From Streptomyces virginiae (GTDB taxonomy: Bacteria > Actinomycetota > Actinomycetes > Streptomycetales > Streptomycetaceae), in contig NZ_JOAK01000001.1 in NCBI RefSeq assembly GCF_000720455.1, forward strand, positions 434,001 to 498,000: a stretch of 64,000 bases of DNA. The letters are read 5' to 3'. The notes beneath the pieces were generated by a model, which was not told where the DNA came from, made no database searches, and saw only the letters and a program-made list of their open reading frames with translations. Of this stretch, positions 24,999 to 34,398 are shown one piece after another; position 1 is the stretch's first letter, and every line of letters starts with the position of its first letter. Position numbers and translations under genes: made by a program.

Positions 24999-25029
24999 AA
25001 GGGCCCTGTCCGGTGCGGACGGGGCCCTT
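24999..25029 (-). terminator. Terminator hairpin downstream of crp
   Basis: An imperfect hairpin with arms AAGGGCCC...GGGGCCCTT, 20 bp after the crp stop on the minus strand. Confidence 0.7.
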
Positions 25030-25048
25030 GCGACGGGTGCTGAGGGTG

Positions 25049-25723
25049 TCAGCGGGAGCGCTTCGCGAGGCGCTCCACGTCCAGCAGGATCACGGCACGC
25101 GCCTCCAGGCGGAGCCAGCCGCGGCCCGCGAAGTCGGCGAGGGCCTTGTTCACGGTCTCGCGCGAGGCGCCGACGAGCTGTGCGAGCTCTTCCTGCGTGA
25201 GGTCGTGCACCACGTGGATGCCCTCCTCCGACTGCACGCCGAAGCGGCGCGACAGGTCGAGGAGCGCCCGGGCCACGCGGCCGGGAACGTCGGAGAAGAC
25301 CAGGTCGGACATCTGGTCGTTGGTCTTGCGCAGGCGCCGGGCCACGGCGCGCAGCAGCGCGGTCGCGACCTCGGGCCGGGCGTTGAGCCAGGGCTGGAGG
25401 TCGCCGTGGCCGAGGCCGAGCAGCTTGACCTCGGTCAGCGCGGTGGCGGTGGCGGTGCGCGGGCCCGGGTCGAAGAGCGACAGCTCTCCGATCAGCTCGC
25501 CGGGGCCGAGGACGGCCAGCATGTTCTCGCGGCCGTCGGGGGAGGTGCGGTGCAGCTTCACCTTGCCCTCGGTCACGACATACAGCCGGTCGCCGGGGTC
25601 GCCCTCGTGGAACAGGGCGTCACCGCGTGCGAGGGTCACCTCGCCCATGGAGGCGCGGAGCTCCGCGGCCTGCTCGTCATCGAGCGCCGCGAAGAGCGGG
25701 GCGCGCCGCAGAACGTCGTCCAC
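25049..25723 (-). CDS. crp: Crp/Fnr-family transcriptional regulator
   Basis: 224 aa from a GTG preceded by AGGAGA. An N-terminal cyclic-nucleotide-binding barrel (about residues 10-115) includes G-E-L-I-G-E-L-S-L-F and P-R-T-A-T-A, which match the cAMP-contact phosphate-binding cassette. A central dimer helix and a winged helix-turn-helix (L-T-Q-E-E-L-A-Q-L-V-G-A-S-R-E-T-V, about 170-190) follow. It is the Streptomyces Crp, which controls germination, development and antibiotic production. Divergent from nth across 180 bp. Confidence 0.93.
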   Translation of the reverse strand: MDDVLRRAPLFAALDDEQAAELRASMGEVTLARGDALFHEGDPGDRLYVVTEGKVKLHRTSPDGRENMLAVLGPGELIGELSLFDPGPRTATATALTEVKLLGLGHGDLQPWLNARPEVATALLRAVARRLRKTNDQMSDLVFSDVPGRVARALLDLSRRFGVQSEEGIHVVHDLTQEELAQLVGASRETVNKALADFAGRGWLRLEARAVILLDVERLAKRSR

Positions 25724-25891
25724 GAGTCTCTCTCCTATGTCGACCTGCTCAGGGGACCGCTCCCCATTTTGCCGGACGGCTCAAACAGTGCGATCAATCA
25801 CAAGGATGCCGGACGGACGGGCGTGCTGTGCGGCGAGAGGCCAATCGGAGTGGTGTTACCTGAGGTCCGGGCGGGTGTCAGCGGCCGGCCT

Positions 25892-25904
25892 TAGGCTGGC
25901 CGGG
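25892..25904 (+). promoter_or_regulatory. Leaderless promoter -10 of nth
   Basis: TAGGCT at 25892-25897 lies six bases before the GTG start, the spacing expected when transcription begins at the start codon. Confidence 0.5.
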
Positions 25905-26851
25905 TGTCCAATAAGCCGGTGAGAGCACAGGCCAAGGGGTCCGCAGGAGTGACGGACGCCCAAAATTCAGCCGTGGGCGAACAAGCACCCTCGAAGGTGC
26001 CCCCGAAGGCCGCGACCGCCCCTCAGGGCAAAGTTTCGGCCAAGAAACCGAAGCCGGCCAAGCCGGAATCCCGCCTGGCCATGGTGCGCAGGGCGCGCCG
26101 CATCAACAGGGAGCTGGCCGAGACCTACCCGTACGCCCATCCGGAGCTCGACTTCCGCAATCCCTTCGAGCTCCTCGTCGCGACGGTGCTGTCCGCGCAG
26201 ACCACCGACCTGCGGGTGAACCAGACGACCCCGGCCCTCTTCGCGGCCTACCCGACCCCCGAGGACATGGCCGCGGCCGTCCCCGAGGATCTGGAGGAGC
26301 TCATCCGGCCGACCGGGTTCTTCCGGATGAAGGCCAGGTCGCTGATGGGCCTGTCGCAGGCGCTGCGCGACGACCACGGCGGGGAGGTGCCCGGCCGGCT
26401 GGAGGACCTGGTGAAGCTGCCGGGCGTCGGCCGCAAGACCGCCAACGTGGTCCTCGGCAACGCCTTCGGCGTTCCCGGGATCACGGTGGACACCCACTTC
26501 GGCCGGCTGGTGCGCCGCTGGAAGTGGACGGAGCAGGAGGACCCGGAGAAGGTCGAGGCGGAGATCTGCGCGATCTTCCCGAAGAGCGAGTGGACGATGC
26601 TGTCGCACCGGGTCGTCTTCCACGGCCGCCGCATCTGCCACGCCCGCAAGCCCGCCTGCGGGGCCTGCCCGATCGCCCCGCTCTGCCCGGCGTACGGGGA
26701 GGGCGAGACGGACCCGGAGAAGGCGAAGAAGCTGCTCAAGTACGAGAAGGGCGGCCAGCCGGGCCAGCGGCTGAGCCCGCCCCCGGACTACCCGGGCCTG
26801 CCGGCGCCGCCGTTGGGCGCGGACCTCGCGCAGGAGTCGCCGGAGTCCTAG
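25904..26851 (+). CDS. nth: Endonuclease III
   Basis: 315 aa. The core has the helix-hairpin-helix [12 protein letters not shown] with catalytic Lys (about residue 178), the catalytic Asp in T-V-D-T-H-F, and the C-x6-C-x2-C-x5-C 4Fe-4S cluster (starting at C-H-A-R-K-P-A-C). It removes oxidised pyrimidines from DNA and nicks abasic sites. Unlike E. coli Nth it has a ~60-residue Lys/Ala/Pro-rich N-terminal extension and a Pro-rich tail. No ribosome-binding site is present; the start is probably leaderless. Confidence 0.94.
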   Translation: MSNKPVRAQAKGSAGVTDAQNSAVGEQAPSKVPPKAATAPQGKVSAKKPKPAKPESRLAMVRRARRINRELAETYPYAHPELDFRNPFELLVATVLSAQTTDLRVNQTTPALFAAYPTPEDMAAAVPEDLEELIRPTGFFRMKARSLMGLSQALRDDHGGEVPGRLEDLVKLPGVGRKTANVVLGNAFGVPGITVDTHFGRLVRRWKWTEQEDPEKVEAEICAIFPKSEWTMLSHRVVFHGRRICHARKPACGACPIAPLCPAYGEGETDPEKAKKLLKYEKGGQPGQRLSPPPDYPGLPAPPLGADLAQESPES

Positions 26852-26938
26852 GCGGCAGTCCCAGGAACGATTCGGTACCCGGACCGCGTTTGCGGTGTGG
26901 GAGACGCTGTTGACAGTAGAACGCGGACAGAGGTGCCT

Positions 26939-27661
26939 ATGACGCGCGGTACACGGGACGAGGCCGGGGTCACTGCGGGAGTGCGCGAGGGGGGCGGCCC
27001 GGCCGTCACCACCGCCGGGCTGCCCGACTGGCTGGATCCCGTCGTCGAGGCCGCCCGGACCGTGGAGCCGCGGCAGCTGAGCCGGTTCCTGCCGCCCGAG
27101 GACGGCCGGGGACGGCAGTCCGCCGTCCTCATCCTGTTCGGCGAAGGGGCCCGCGGCCCGGAGCTGCTGCTGATGGAGCGCGCCGGCACCCTGCGCTCGC
27201 ACGCGGGCCAGCCGTCCTTCCCGGGCGGCGCGCTGGACCCCGAGGACGGGGATCCGCAGACCACGGGCCCGCTGCGGGCCGCGCTGCGCGAGGCCGAGGA
27301 AGAAACCGGACTTGATCCTTCCGGTGTTCAGCTCTTCGGGGTGCTTCCCCGGCTCTACATCCCGGTCAGCGAGTTCGTCGTGACCCCGGTCCTCGGCTGG
27401 TGGCACACCCCGAGCCCCGTCGGTGCCGTGGACCCGGCCGAGACGGCCCGGGTGTTCACGGTCCCGGTGGCCGATCTCACGGATCCCGGGCACCGGGTCA
27501 CGACGGTCCACCCGCGGGGGCACCTGGGGCCCGGTTTCACCGTCGAATCGGCCCTCGTCTGGGGTTTCACGGCCGGGGTGATCGACCGGATCCTGCACTT
27601 CGCCGGCTGGGAACGTCCGTGGGACCGATCACGCCAGGTCCCGCTCGACTGGCACGCGTGA
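26939..27661 (+). CDS. Nudix hydrolase, CoA pyrophosphatase type
   Basis: 240 aa. The CoA-specific UPF0035 signature L-x-x-H-A-G-Q-P-S-F-P-G-G is followed by the Nudix box G-A-L-D...A-A-L-R-E-A-E-E-E-T-G-L. Related enzymes split CoA to phosphopantetheine and 3',5'-ADP. ATG 26939 is preceded by AGAGG; a GTG at 26897 is an alternative. The MarP-like gene starts four bases after the stop. Confidence 0.88.
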   Translation: MTRGTRDEAGVTAGVREGGGPAVTTAGLPDWLDPVVEAARTVEPRQLSRFLPPEDGRGRQSAVLILFGEGARGPELLLMERAGTLRSHAGQPSFPGGALDPEDGDPQTTGPLRAALREAEEETGLDPSGVQLFGVLPRLYIPVSEFVVTPVLGWWHTPSPVGAVDPAETARVFTVPVADLTDPGHRVTTVHPRGHLGPGFTVESALVWGFTAGVIDRILHFAGWERPWDRSRQVPLDWHA

Positions 27662-27665
27662 GACG

Positions 27666-28877
27666 GTGGCCCACGTGAACGTGCTGGACATCCTGTTGCT
27701 GCTCGCCGCCGTATGGTTCGCGATCGTCGGTTACCGCCAGGGCTTCGTCGTCGGCATCCTGTCGGTGATCGGCTTCCTGGGCGGTGGCCTCGTCGCCGTT
27801 GCCCTGCTCCCGCTGATCTGGGACCGGGTGACGGACAACGGCACCCAGGTGTCCACCACGGTCGTCGTCATCGCCGTCGTGGCGATCATCATCTGCGCCT
27901 CGGTCGGCCAGGCGCTGACCACCCATCTCGGCGGCAAACTCCGCCGCCAGATCACCACGACGCCGGCGCGCGTGCTCGACGCCACCGGCGGGGCCCTGGT
28001 CAACGTGGTCGCGATGCTGCTGGTGGCCTGGCTGATCGGCTCGGCGCTCGCCGGGACCTCACTGCCCACGCTGGGCAAGGAGGTCCGCAACTCCAAGGTC
28101 CTCCTGGGCGTTTCGCGGGTGCTGCCAGACCAGGCGAACAACTGGTTCTCGGACTTCAGCTCCACCCTCGCGCGCAACGGCTTCCCACAGGTGTTCAGCC
28201 CGTTCTCCAACGAGCCCATCACCGAGGTCAGGGCGCCCGACCCGGCGCTCGCCACCAGCCCCGTCGCGGACGTGGCCAAGCGCTCCATCGTGAAGGTCGT
28301 CGGTACGGCGCCCAGCTGCAGCAAGGTGCTGGAGGGCACGGGCTTCGTCTTCGCACCCGGCAAGGTCATGACCAACGCGCACGTCGTCGGCGGCGTCGGC
28401 GAGCCGACCGTCCAGATCGGCGGCGAGGGCAAGCTGTACGACGGCAAGGTCGTGCTCTACGACTGGGAGCGCGACATCGCCGTCCTGGACGTGCCCAAGC
28501 TGAAGGCGCCGCCGCTGGAGTTCACCGACAAGGACGCGGCGAGCGGCAGCGACGCGATCGTCGCAGGCTTCCCCGAGAACGGCGCGTACGACGTCCGCGC
28601 GGCCCGCGTCCGCGGCCGGATCAACGCCAACGGACCGGACATCTACCACCGCGGTACTGTCCGACGGGACGTCTACTCGCTGTTCGCGACGGTCCGCCAG
28701 GGCAACTCCGGCGGCCCGCTGCTGACGCCCGACGGCAAGGTGTACGGGGTGGTGTTCGCGAAGTCCCTCGACGACCCGAACACCGGCTACGCGCTGACCG
28801 TGGACGAGATCCGCGACGACATCCAGAACGGCCGGACCGCCGAGCGCCGGGTCGAGAGCCAGGGCTGCGCCCTCTGA
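27666..28877 (+). CDS. MarP-family membrane serine protease
   Basis: 403 aa. Four N-terminal hydrophobic helices (about residues 5-135, CvpA/colicin V-like) precede a periplasmic trypsin-like protease domain with His in T-N-A-H-V-V (about 238), Asp in E-R-D-I-A-V-L-D (about 269) and Ser in G-N-S-G-G-P (about 347). Two cysteines (C near 213 and near 401) could form the regulatory disulfide of MarP. M. tuberculosis MarP protects against acid and processes a cell-wall hydrolase. The MarP-nth-crp neighbourhood is also conserved in mycobacteria. Confidence 0.92.
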   Translation: MAHVNVLDILLLLAAVWFAIVGYRQGFVVGILSVIGFLGGGLVAVALLPLIWDRVTDNGTQVSTTVVVIAVVAIIICASVGQALTTHLGGKLRRQITTTPARVLDATGGALVNVVAMLLVAWLIGSALAGTSLPTLGKEVRNSKVLLGVSRVLPDQANNWFSDFSSTLARNGFPQVFSPFSNEPITEVRAPDPALATSPVADVAKRSIVKVVGTAPSCSKVLEGTGFVFAPGKVMTNAHVVGGVGEPTVQIGGEGKLYDGKVVLYDWERDIAVLDVPKLKAPPLEFTDKDAASGSDAIVAGFPENGAYDVRAARVRGRINANGPDIYHRGTVRRDVYSLFATVRQGNSGGPLLTPDGKVYGVVFAKSLDDPNTGYALTVDEIRDDIQNGRTAERRVESQGCAL

Positions 28878-28898
28878 CGGGGCGCCCGCGCCGGGCCC

Positions 28899-29072
28899 CT
28901 ACGTCCGTGGATGCCGCAGGCGTGCGGAGACCCAGCGGGCCCGGCGGCGCAGGATGCGGGGGATCCCCAGGTGTGGGTCGTGGCCGTGTCGGCCGGCCCT
29001 CTCGTGCGTGCCCGGCGTAGCGGCCGAGCGGCGTTCGTGCGCGGTGTCACCGAAGTCGTGCGTCCAGCTCAT
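28899..29072 (-). CDS. Putative small basic protein, 57 aa
   Basis: ATG 29072 to TAG 28899, starting M-S-W-T-H-D-F-G-D-T and ending in an Arg-rich helix with L-R-R-R-A-R-W-V. Third codon positions are mostly G or C, as in real local genes. GGAG lies only a base or two before the ATG, so initiation is uncertain. The gap between marP and the hydrolase has no better gene. It is unrecognised. Confidence 0.45.
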   Translation of the reverse strand: MSWTHDFGDTAHERRSAATPGTHERAGRHGHDPHLGIPRILRRRARWVSARLRHPRT

Positions 29073-29199
29073 ACTCCGAGCTGTGCCCGGGCCCCAAGGT
29101 CCGTAATCCCTCCCGGCGCGGCCAATTGGCCTATGCGCCAGGCATTTGAATGCTCGTAAGACGAACCGGCGAGTGAACTGCCGTTCGTACGAGGGGTGG

Positions 29200-30159
29200 T
29201 CAGCGGTCCGGCTCGGGGTCCTTCAGCCAGTTCACCAGCTCGGTCGAGAAGGCGACGGGGTCCTCCTCGTGCGGGAAGTGCCCGAGCCCGTCGAACAGCC
29301 GCCACCGGTAGGGGGCTTCGACGTACTCGCCGGATCCGGCGGCGCTGCGGGTGCGCATCACCGGGTCGAGCGAACCGTGCAGGTGCAGCGTGGGCACCCG
29401 TACCGGGCGCTTCATGCGCCGGTTGAACTGGAGCCCGTCCGGCCGGGCCATCGACCGCATCATCCAGCGGTACGGCTCGACCGAGCAGTGCGCGGTGGAC
29501 GGGATGCACATGGCCCGCCGGTACACGGCGAGGTCCTCCTCCTCGGGAGGCCGCGGCCCCGACCAGTCGCGGATCAGGTCGCCCACGAGGGCACCGCCGT
29601 CGGCGACGAGCTGCCGCTCGGGCACGAACGGCCGCTGGAAGCCCCAGATGTGCGAACTCGCCCGGGTCTGCCCGAAGTCCGACAGCATCGCCGAGCGCCA
29701 CCGCCGCGGATGCGGCATGGAGGAGACGACGAGCCGGCGCACCAGCTTGGGCCGCATCACGGCAGCCGTCCAGGCGAGGTACCCGCCCAGGTCGTGCCCG
29801 ACGAGCGCGGCGTCCGGCTCGCCGAGGGACCGTACGACCCCGGTGATGTCGAGCGCCAGGTTGGCGGGGTCGTAGCCGCGCGGGGTGCGGTCGCTGCCGC
29901 CGACCCCGCGCAGGTCCATCGCGACGGCCCGGTACCCGGCGTCGGCGAGCGCGGTCAGCTGGTGCCGCCAGGTCCACCAGAACTGCGGGAAGCCGTGCAG
30001 CAGCAGTACCAGCGGTCCGTCACCGAGCTCGGCGACGTGGAAGCGCGCGCCGTTGGCGGCCACGTCCCGGTGCGTCACCGCTTCCCCGCCGGGGAGGCCG
30101 AGCCGCACCGCCGTGGCAGCGGTGGGCGGAATGCTGGGGTCCGGCGTGGGCGCTGTCAT
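29200..30159 (-). CDS. Alpha/beta hydrolase (epoxide hydrolase-like)
   Basis: 319 aa. H-G-F-P-Q-F-W-W-T-W is the epoxide-hydrolase oxyanion motif, the nucleophile is the Asp of V-G-H-D-L-G-G, and the base is the His of G-L-G-H-F-P-H. An Asp nucleophile points to an epoxide hydrolase or haloalkane dehalogenase mechanism. The start overlaps the upstream gene's stop (ATGA). Confidence 0.85.
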   Translation of the reverse strand: MTAPTPDPSIPPTAATAVRLGLPGGEAVTHRDVAANGARFHVAELGDGPLVLLLHGFPQFWWTWRHQLTALADAGYRAVAMDLRGVGGSDRTPRGYDPANLALDITGVVRSLGEPDAALVGHDLGGYLAWTAAVMRPKLVRRLVVSSMPHPRRWRSAMLSDFGQTRASSHIWGFQRPFVPERQLVADGGALVGDLIRDWSGPRPPEEEDLAVYRRAMCIPSTAHCSVEPYRWMMRSMARPDGLQFNRRMKRPVRVPTLHLHGSLDPVMRTRSAAGSGEYVEAPYRWRLFDGLGHFPHEEDPVAFSTELVNWLKDPEPDR

Positions 30160-30614
30160 GAGGACGAGCGTGCCACACCCACAGCCTTGTCACTCACCGG
30201 CCGCGGGTGCGGCTTGACGGTCCCGACCAGTGCGGCGGTCTGCTTGACCGAGGCGATGGACTTCTCCGGCGGCTTGACCTTCTTGAACTTCCGTACGGCG
30301 ATCAGCGCGAGGATGCCGGCGATCAGCAGGAACGCGCCGCCGACGATCAGGAAGGACCAGGCGAGGCCGAGCCCGAGGTTGTGGATCCCGTACGCCGCGG
30401 CGAAGGTCAGCACCGGGAGGGAGAAGACCGCGAACACTCCCGCGGCGGCGATGGAGGCGGAGCCGCTGCCCACGCGCTTGGCGTCCTCGCGGAGTTCCGC
30501 CTTGGCCAGGGCGATCTCGTCGTGAACCAGGGCGGACATCTCGGCGGTGGCCGAGGCGACCAGCTGGCCGAGTGTGCGCTCGGCTCCCTGCGCCTCTTGG
30601 TCCACTGCGCTCAT
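30156..30614 (-). CDS. Phage_holin_3_6 (PF07332)-type membrane protein
   Basis: 152 aa with GGGAGAGAG upstream. An N-terminal amphipathic helix (E-R-T-L-G-Q-L-V-A-S-A-T...E-I-A-L-A-K-A-E-L) is followed by two TM helices (about residues 50-75 and 82-108). This is a common actinobacterial housekeeping membrane family; the holin name is only a database label and nothing phage-like is nearby. Confidence 0.85.
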   Translation of the reverse strand: MSAVDQEAQGAERTLGQLVASATAEMSALVHDEIALAKAELREDAKRVGSGSASIAAAGVFAVFSLPVLTFAAAYGIHNLGLGLAWSFLIVGGAFLLIAGILALIAVRKFKKVKPPEKSIASVKQTAALVGTVKPHPRPVSDKAVGVARSSS

Positions 30615-30714
30615 CGCTCTCTCCCTCTGTCGTCTGCTGCCGGGCGGCCGTCCCCGCGGCCGCCGCCCGGCCGGCGTGCGGCTGTCCCGCGTCGGTCCTG
30701 CGTCGTCACTCAGA

Positions 30715-32148
30715 TCATGCCGGACGGTCGGCCTCGGTGGTGGACCCGGCTGCGGTTTGGAGCGCGGCGGCGGCCGCCTTCTCCGCCTTGCGGCGGTGTT
30801 CCGCGGCCCGGTCCTCGTAGATCTTCGCCATCCGCAGGTGGTACTCGGGCTTGTCCTCCTCGTAGATGTCCGGGATGCCGTCGTGGTCCTCGTCGCGCTC
30901 CTCGGCCTCGGTGAGCGTCCGGTAGCGGCGGTTGCGGAGCTTGAGCAGGACGCACGCGATGACGGCGGCGATGAGGGACCCGATCAGGACGGCGGCCTTG
31001 ATCTCGTCGGTGAGGGTCTCGTCGCCCGCGAAGGCGAGCTCGCCGATGAGGAGGGAGACGGTGAAGCCGATTCCGGCGAGCGTGGCCACGGCGAGTACGT
31101 CCGGCCAGGCCAGGTCCTCGTTCAGCTCGGCCCTGGTGAAGCGGGCGGCCAGCCAGGTCCCGCCGAAGATGCCCGCGGCCTTGCCGACGACGAGGCCGAG
31201 GACCACGCCGAGGGTCTCGGGGCGGGTGAAGACCTGCGCGATGGCCTCGTCGGAGAGGGAGACCCCGGCGGACAGCAGCGCGAAGAGGGGGACGGCGAGA
31301 CCGGCGGAGACGGGCCGGACGAGGTGCTCGATGTGTTCGCCGGGTGAGGTCCGCTCGCCCTCCGCGCGGGTGCAGCGGAGCATCAGGCCCATGGCGACGC
31401 CGGCGATGGTGGCGTGGACGCCGCTGTTGTACATCAGGCCCCAGATGACCAGGGCGAGCGGGACGTAGACGTACCAGCCCCGGATGCCGCGGCGCAGCAG
31501 GAACCAGAAGAGGACCAGTCCCACGAGTGCGCCGCCCAGCGCCAGGAAGTCGATCTCGCTGGTGAAGAACACCGCGATGATCATGATGGCGAAGAGGTCG
31601 TCGACGACGGCGAGGGTCAGCAGGAAGGCGCGCAGGGCCGAGGGCAGGGAGGTGCCGATGACGGCGAGGACGGCGAGCGCGAAGGCGATGTCGGTGGCCG
31701 TCGGGACGGCCCAGCCGTCCATCGATCCGTTGCCGGTGAGGTTGACCAGCGCGTAGACGAGCGCGGGCACGGCCATGCCGCAGAGGGCTGCGATCACCGG
31801 GAGCGCGGCGGCCTTGGGATCGCGCAGGTCGCCCGCGACGAGCTCGCGCTTGAGCTCGATGCCGGCGACGAAGAAGAAGATGGCGAGGAGTCCGTCGGCC
31901 GCCCAGTGCTGCAGCGAGAGGTCCAGGCCGAGGGAGGCGGGGCCGATGTGGAAGGACCGCACGCTCGCGTAGCTGTCCGAGACGGCGGGGATGTTGGCCC
32001 ACAGCAGGGCTGCGATCGCGGCCACGAGCAGCAGGATGCCGCCCACCGTCTCGGTGCGCAGGGCATCGGCGATGTAGCGGCTCTCGGGCAGTGAGAGGCG
32101 GCCGAGCAGCTTGCGGCTCTTGTGGTCGGTGGGGCTGGGCGCGGCCAC
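30715..32148 (-). CDS. nhaA: Na+/H+ antiporter NhaA with C-terminal Ca-binding-like loop
   Basis: 477 aa. About twelve TM helices, with the ion-binding aspartate pair in V-V-D-D-L-F-A-I and the T-A-T-D-I-A-F-A-L discontinuous helix. GTG 32148 is chosen because GGAGG (32161-32157) is eight bases upstream; the GTG at 32157 overlaps that site and cannot be used. After the last helix, a ~75-residue cytosolic tail contains D-E-D-H-D-G-I-P-D-I-Y-E, a perfect EF-hand-type D-x-D-x-D-G-x2-D-x2-E loop, then an Ala/Lys/Glu helix. The tail is absent in E. coli NhaA. Confidence 0.92.
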   Translation of the reverse strand: MAAPSPTDHKSRKLLGRLSLPESRYIADALRTETVGGILLLVAAIAALLWANIPAVSDSYASVRSFHIGPASLGLDLSLQHWAADGLLAIFFFVAGIELKRELVAGDLRDPKAAALPVIAALCGMAVPALVYALVNLTGNGSMDGWAVPTATDIAFALAVLAVIGTSLPSALRAFLLTLAVVDDLFAIMIIAVFFTSEIDFLALGGALVGLVLFWFLLRRGIRGWYVYVPLALVIWGLMYNSGVHATIAGVAMGLMLRCTRAEGERTSPGEHIEHLVRPVSAGLAVPLFALLSAGVSLSDEAIAQVFTRPETLGVVLGLVVGKAAGIFGGTWLAARFTRAELNEDLAWPDVLAVATLAGIGFTVSLLIGELAFAGDETLTDEIKAAVLIGSLIAAVIACVLLKLRNRRYRTLTEAEERDEDHDGIPDIYEEDKPEYHLRMAKIYEDRAAEHRRKAEKAAAAALQTAAGSTTEADRPA

Positions 32149-32296
32149 GAGGGGCACCTCCGGGGGCTGTTGGACGGCATGGCGGAACTCGTTGCCGACC
32201 AGACTTCCCGGCGCACCCTGAGGTCTTTCTTTACGCTTTCAATATTTTACAGGGTGCACGCGAGGGTGTATCCGGCGATCATCACTTTATGCGCGA

Positions 32297-32331
32297 AAGG
32301 GGCACCCGGCGCGTCGCGCCGAGTGCCCCTT
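32297..32331 (-). terminator. Terminator downstream of acsA
   Basis: Arms AAGGGGCAC-CGGCGC and GCGCCG-GTGCCCCTT with one mismatch and a GTC loop lie about 30 bp after the acsA stop. Confidence 0.85.
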
Positions 32332-32358
32332 CCCGTGTGGGTCGCCGGTGTCGCCCTG

Positions 32359-34314
32359 TCAGTCCTCGCTGCCAGCGGCCGGGAGCTTGCTCTGGATCAG
32401 GTCCATGACCGAGGAGTCGGCGAGCGTGGTGACGTCGCCAACCGCGCGGTTCTCCGCGACGTCGCGCAGCAGGCGGCGCATGATCTTGCCCGAGCGGGTC
32501 TTCGGCAGCTCCTGCACCGGCAGGATCCGCTTGGGCTTGGCGATCGGGCCGAGCGTGCTGCCCACGTGGTTGCGCAGGTCCGCGACCAGGCCCTCGGTCT
32601 CGGAGGCGCTGCCGCGCAGGATGACGAAGGCCACGATGGCCTGGCCGGTGGTCTCGTCGGCGGCGCCGACCACGGCCGCCTCGGCGACCGACGGGTGCGA
32701 GACGAGGGCCGACTCGACCTCGGTGGTCGAGATGTTGTGGCCGGACACGAGCATCACGTCGTCCACCCGGCCCAGCAGCCAGATGTCGCCGTCGTCGTCC
32801 TTCTTCGCGCCGTCGCCCGCGAAGTACTTGCCCTCGAAGCGCGACCAGTAGGTGTCGATGAAGCGCTGGTCGTCACCCCAGATGGTGCGCAGCATCGACG
32901 GCCACGGCTCGGTGAGGACCAGGTAGCCGCCGCCGCCGTTCGGGACCTCGTGCGCCTCGTCGTCCACGACGGTGGCGGCGATCCCGGGCAGGGCGCGCTG
33001 GGCGGAGCCCGGCTTGGTGTGCGTGACGCCCGGCAGCGGGGAGATCATCATCGCGCCGGTCTCGGTCTGCCACCAGGTGTCCACGATCGGGCAGCGGTCG
33101 CCGCCGATGTGCTTGCGGTACCAGACCCAGGCCTCGGGGTTGATCGGCTCGCCGACCGAGCCCAGGACGCGCAGGCTCGACAGGTCGAACTTCGCGGGGA
33201 TGTCGTCGCCCCACTTCATGAACGTGCGGATGGCCGTGGGCGCCGTGTAGAGGATCGTGACGCCGTACTTCTGCACGACCTCCCAGAAGCGGCCCTGGTG
33301 CGGGGTGTCCGGCGTGCCCTCGTACATCACCTGCGTGGCGCCGTTCGCGAGCGGCCCGTAGACGATGTAGGAGTGCCCGGTGACCCAGCCGATGTCGGCC
33401 GTGCACCAGTAGACGTCGCTCTCCGGCTTCAGGTCGAAGACCGCCTGGTGGGTGTACGCCGCCTGGGTGAGGTAGCCGCCGGAGGTGTGCAGGATGCCCT
33501 TCGGCTTACCCGTCGTCCCCGAGGTGTAGAGGATGAACAGCGGGTGCTCGGCGTCGAACGCCTGCGGGGTGTGCTCGGCGGACTGGCGGCCGACCACCTC
33601 GTGCCACCAGACGTCGCGGCCCTCGGTGAAGGCGGTGTCCTGGCCGGTGCGGCGTACGACGAGCACGTGCTCGACCTGCGGGCACTTGGCGACGGCCTCG
33701 TCGATGGCGGGCTTCAGGGCGCTGGGCTTGCCCCGGCGGTAGCCGCCGTCGGCGGTGATGACCAGCTTGGCGTCGGCGTCCTGGATGCGGGAGGCGACGG
33801 CGTCGGCGGAGAAGCCGCCGAAGACCACGGAGTGCGCGGCGCCGATGCGGGCGCACGCGAGCATGGCGACGACCGCCTCGGGGATCATCGGGAGGTAGAC
33901 GGCGACACGGTCGCCGGCCTCGACGCCCAGTTCGGTGAGGGCGTTGGCGGCCCTGGAGACCTCGTCCTTGAGCTCGGCGTAGGTGATCGCGCGGCTGTCG
34001 CCGGGCTCGCCCTCGAAGTGGATGGCCACGCGGTCGCCGTTGCCGGCCTCGACGTGGCGGTCCACGCAGTTGTACGCGACGTTGAGCTTGCCGTCGGCGA
34101 ACCACTTCGCGAAGGGCGGGTTGGTCCAGTCGAGCGTCTCGGTCGGCTCGGTGGCCCAGGTCAGCCGCCGGGCCTGCTCGGCCCAGAAGCCCAGCCGGTC
34201 CGCGTCGGCCTGTGCGTACGCAGCCTCTTTCACATTGGCGGCGGCGGCCAGATCGGCAGGCGGTGCGAACCGCCGCTCCTCCTTGAGCAGATTGGCCAGG
34301 CTCTCATTGCTCAC
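32359..34314 (-). CDS. acsA: Acetyl-CoA synthetase
   Basis: 651 aa, typical length. The AMP-binding P-loop Y-T-S-G-T-T-G-K-P-K-G, the W-W-Q-T-E-T-G block and the C-terminal P-K-T-R-S-G-K (Lys about 609, the site acetylated by Pat-type enzymes in this family) are present. It makes acetyl-CoA from acetate, ATP and CoA. GTG 34314 is preceded by GGGAGA. A DasR-like operator lies about 85 bp upstream. Confidence 0.96.
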   Translation of the reverse strand: MSNESLANLLKEERRFAPPADLAAAANVKEAAYAQADADRLGFWAEQARRLTWATEPTETLDWTNPPFAKWFADGKLNVAYNCVDRHVEAGNGDRVAIHFEGEPGDSRAITYAELKDEVSRAANALTELGVEAGDRVAVYLPMIPEAVVAMLACARIGAAHSVVFGGFSADAVASRIQDADAKLVITADGGYRRGKPSALKPAIDEAVAKCPQVEHVLVVRRTGQDTAFTEGRDVWWHEVVGRQSAEHTPQAFDAEHPLFILYTSGTTGKPKGILHTSGGYLTQAAYTHQAVFDLKPESDVYWCTADIGWVTGHSYIVYGPLANGATQVMYEGTPDTPHQGRFWEVVQKYGVTILYTAPTAIRTFMKWGDDIPAKFDLSSLRVLGSVGEPINPEAWVWYRKHIGGDRCPIVDTWWQTETGAMMISPLPGVTHTKPGSAQRALPGIAATVVDDEAHEVPNGGGGYLVLTEPWPSMLRTIWGDDQRFIDTYWSRFEGKYFAGDGAKKDDDGDIWLLGRVDDVMLVSGHNISTTEVESALVSHPSVAEAAVVGAADETTGQAIVAFVILRGSASETEGLVADLRNHVGSTLGPIAKPKRILPVQELPKTRSGKIMRRLLRDVAENRAVGDVTTLADSSVMDLIQSKLPAAGSED

Positions 34315-34398
34315 GACATCTCCCTTTCCCAGGGTGTCCGTTGTGTCCCCGGGCATAGCTCATCAGTCTGCGGCCCAGGTGACAAGGGGTAGCCTGAA

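Noticed and set aside
26910..26915. TTGACA upstream of the CoA-type Nudix gene as a -35 box
   Set aside because: A -10 at normal spacing would fall on the start codon, so it is not a convincing promoter.
30156..30614. Prophage remnant suggested by the holin family name
   Set aside because: PF07332 members are common chromosomal membrane proteins in actinobacteria, and no other phage gene is present.
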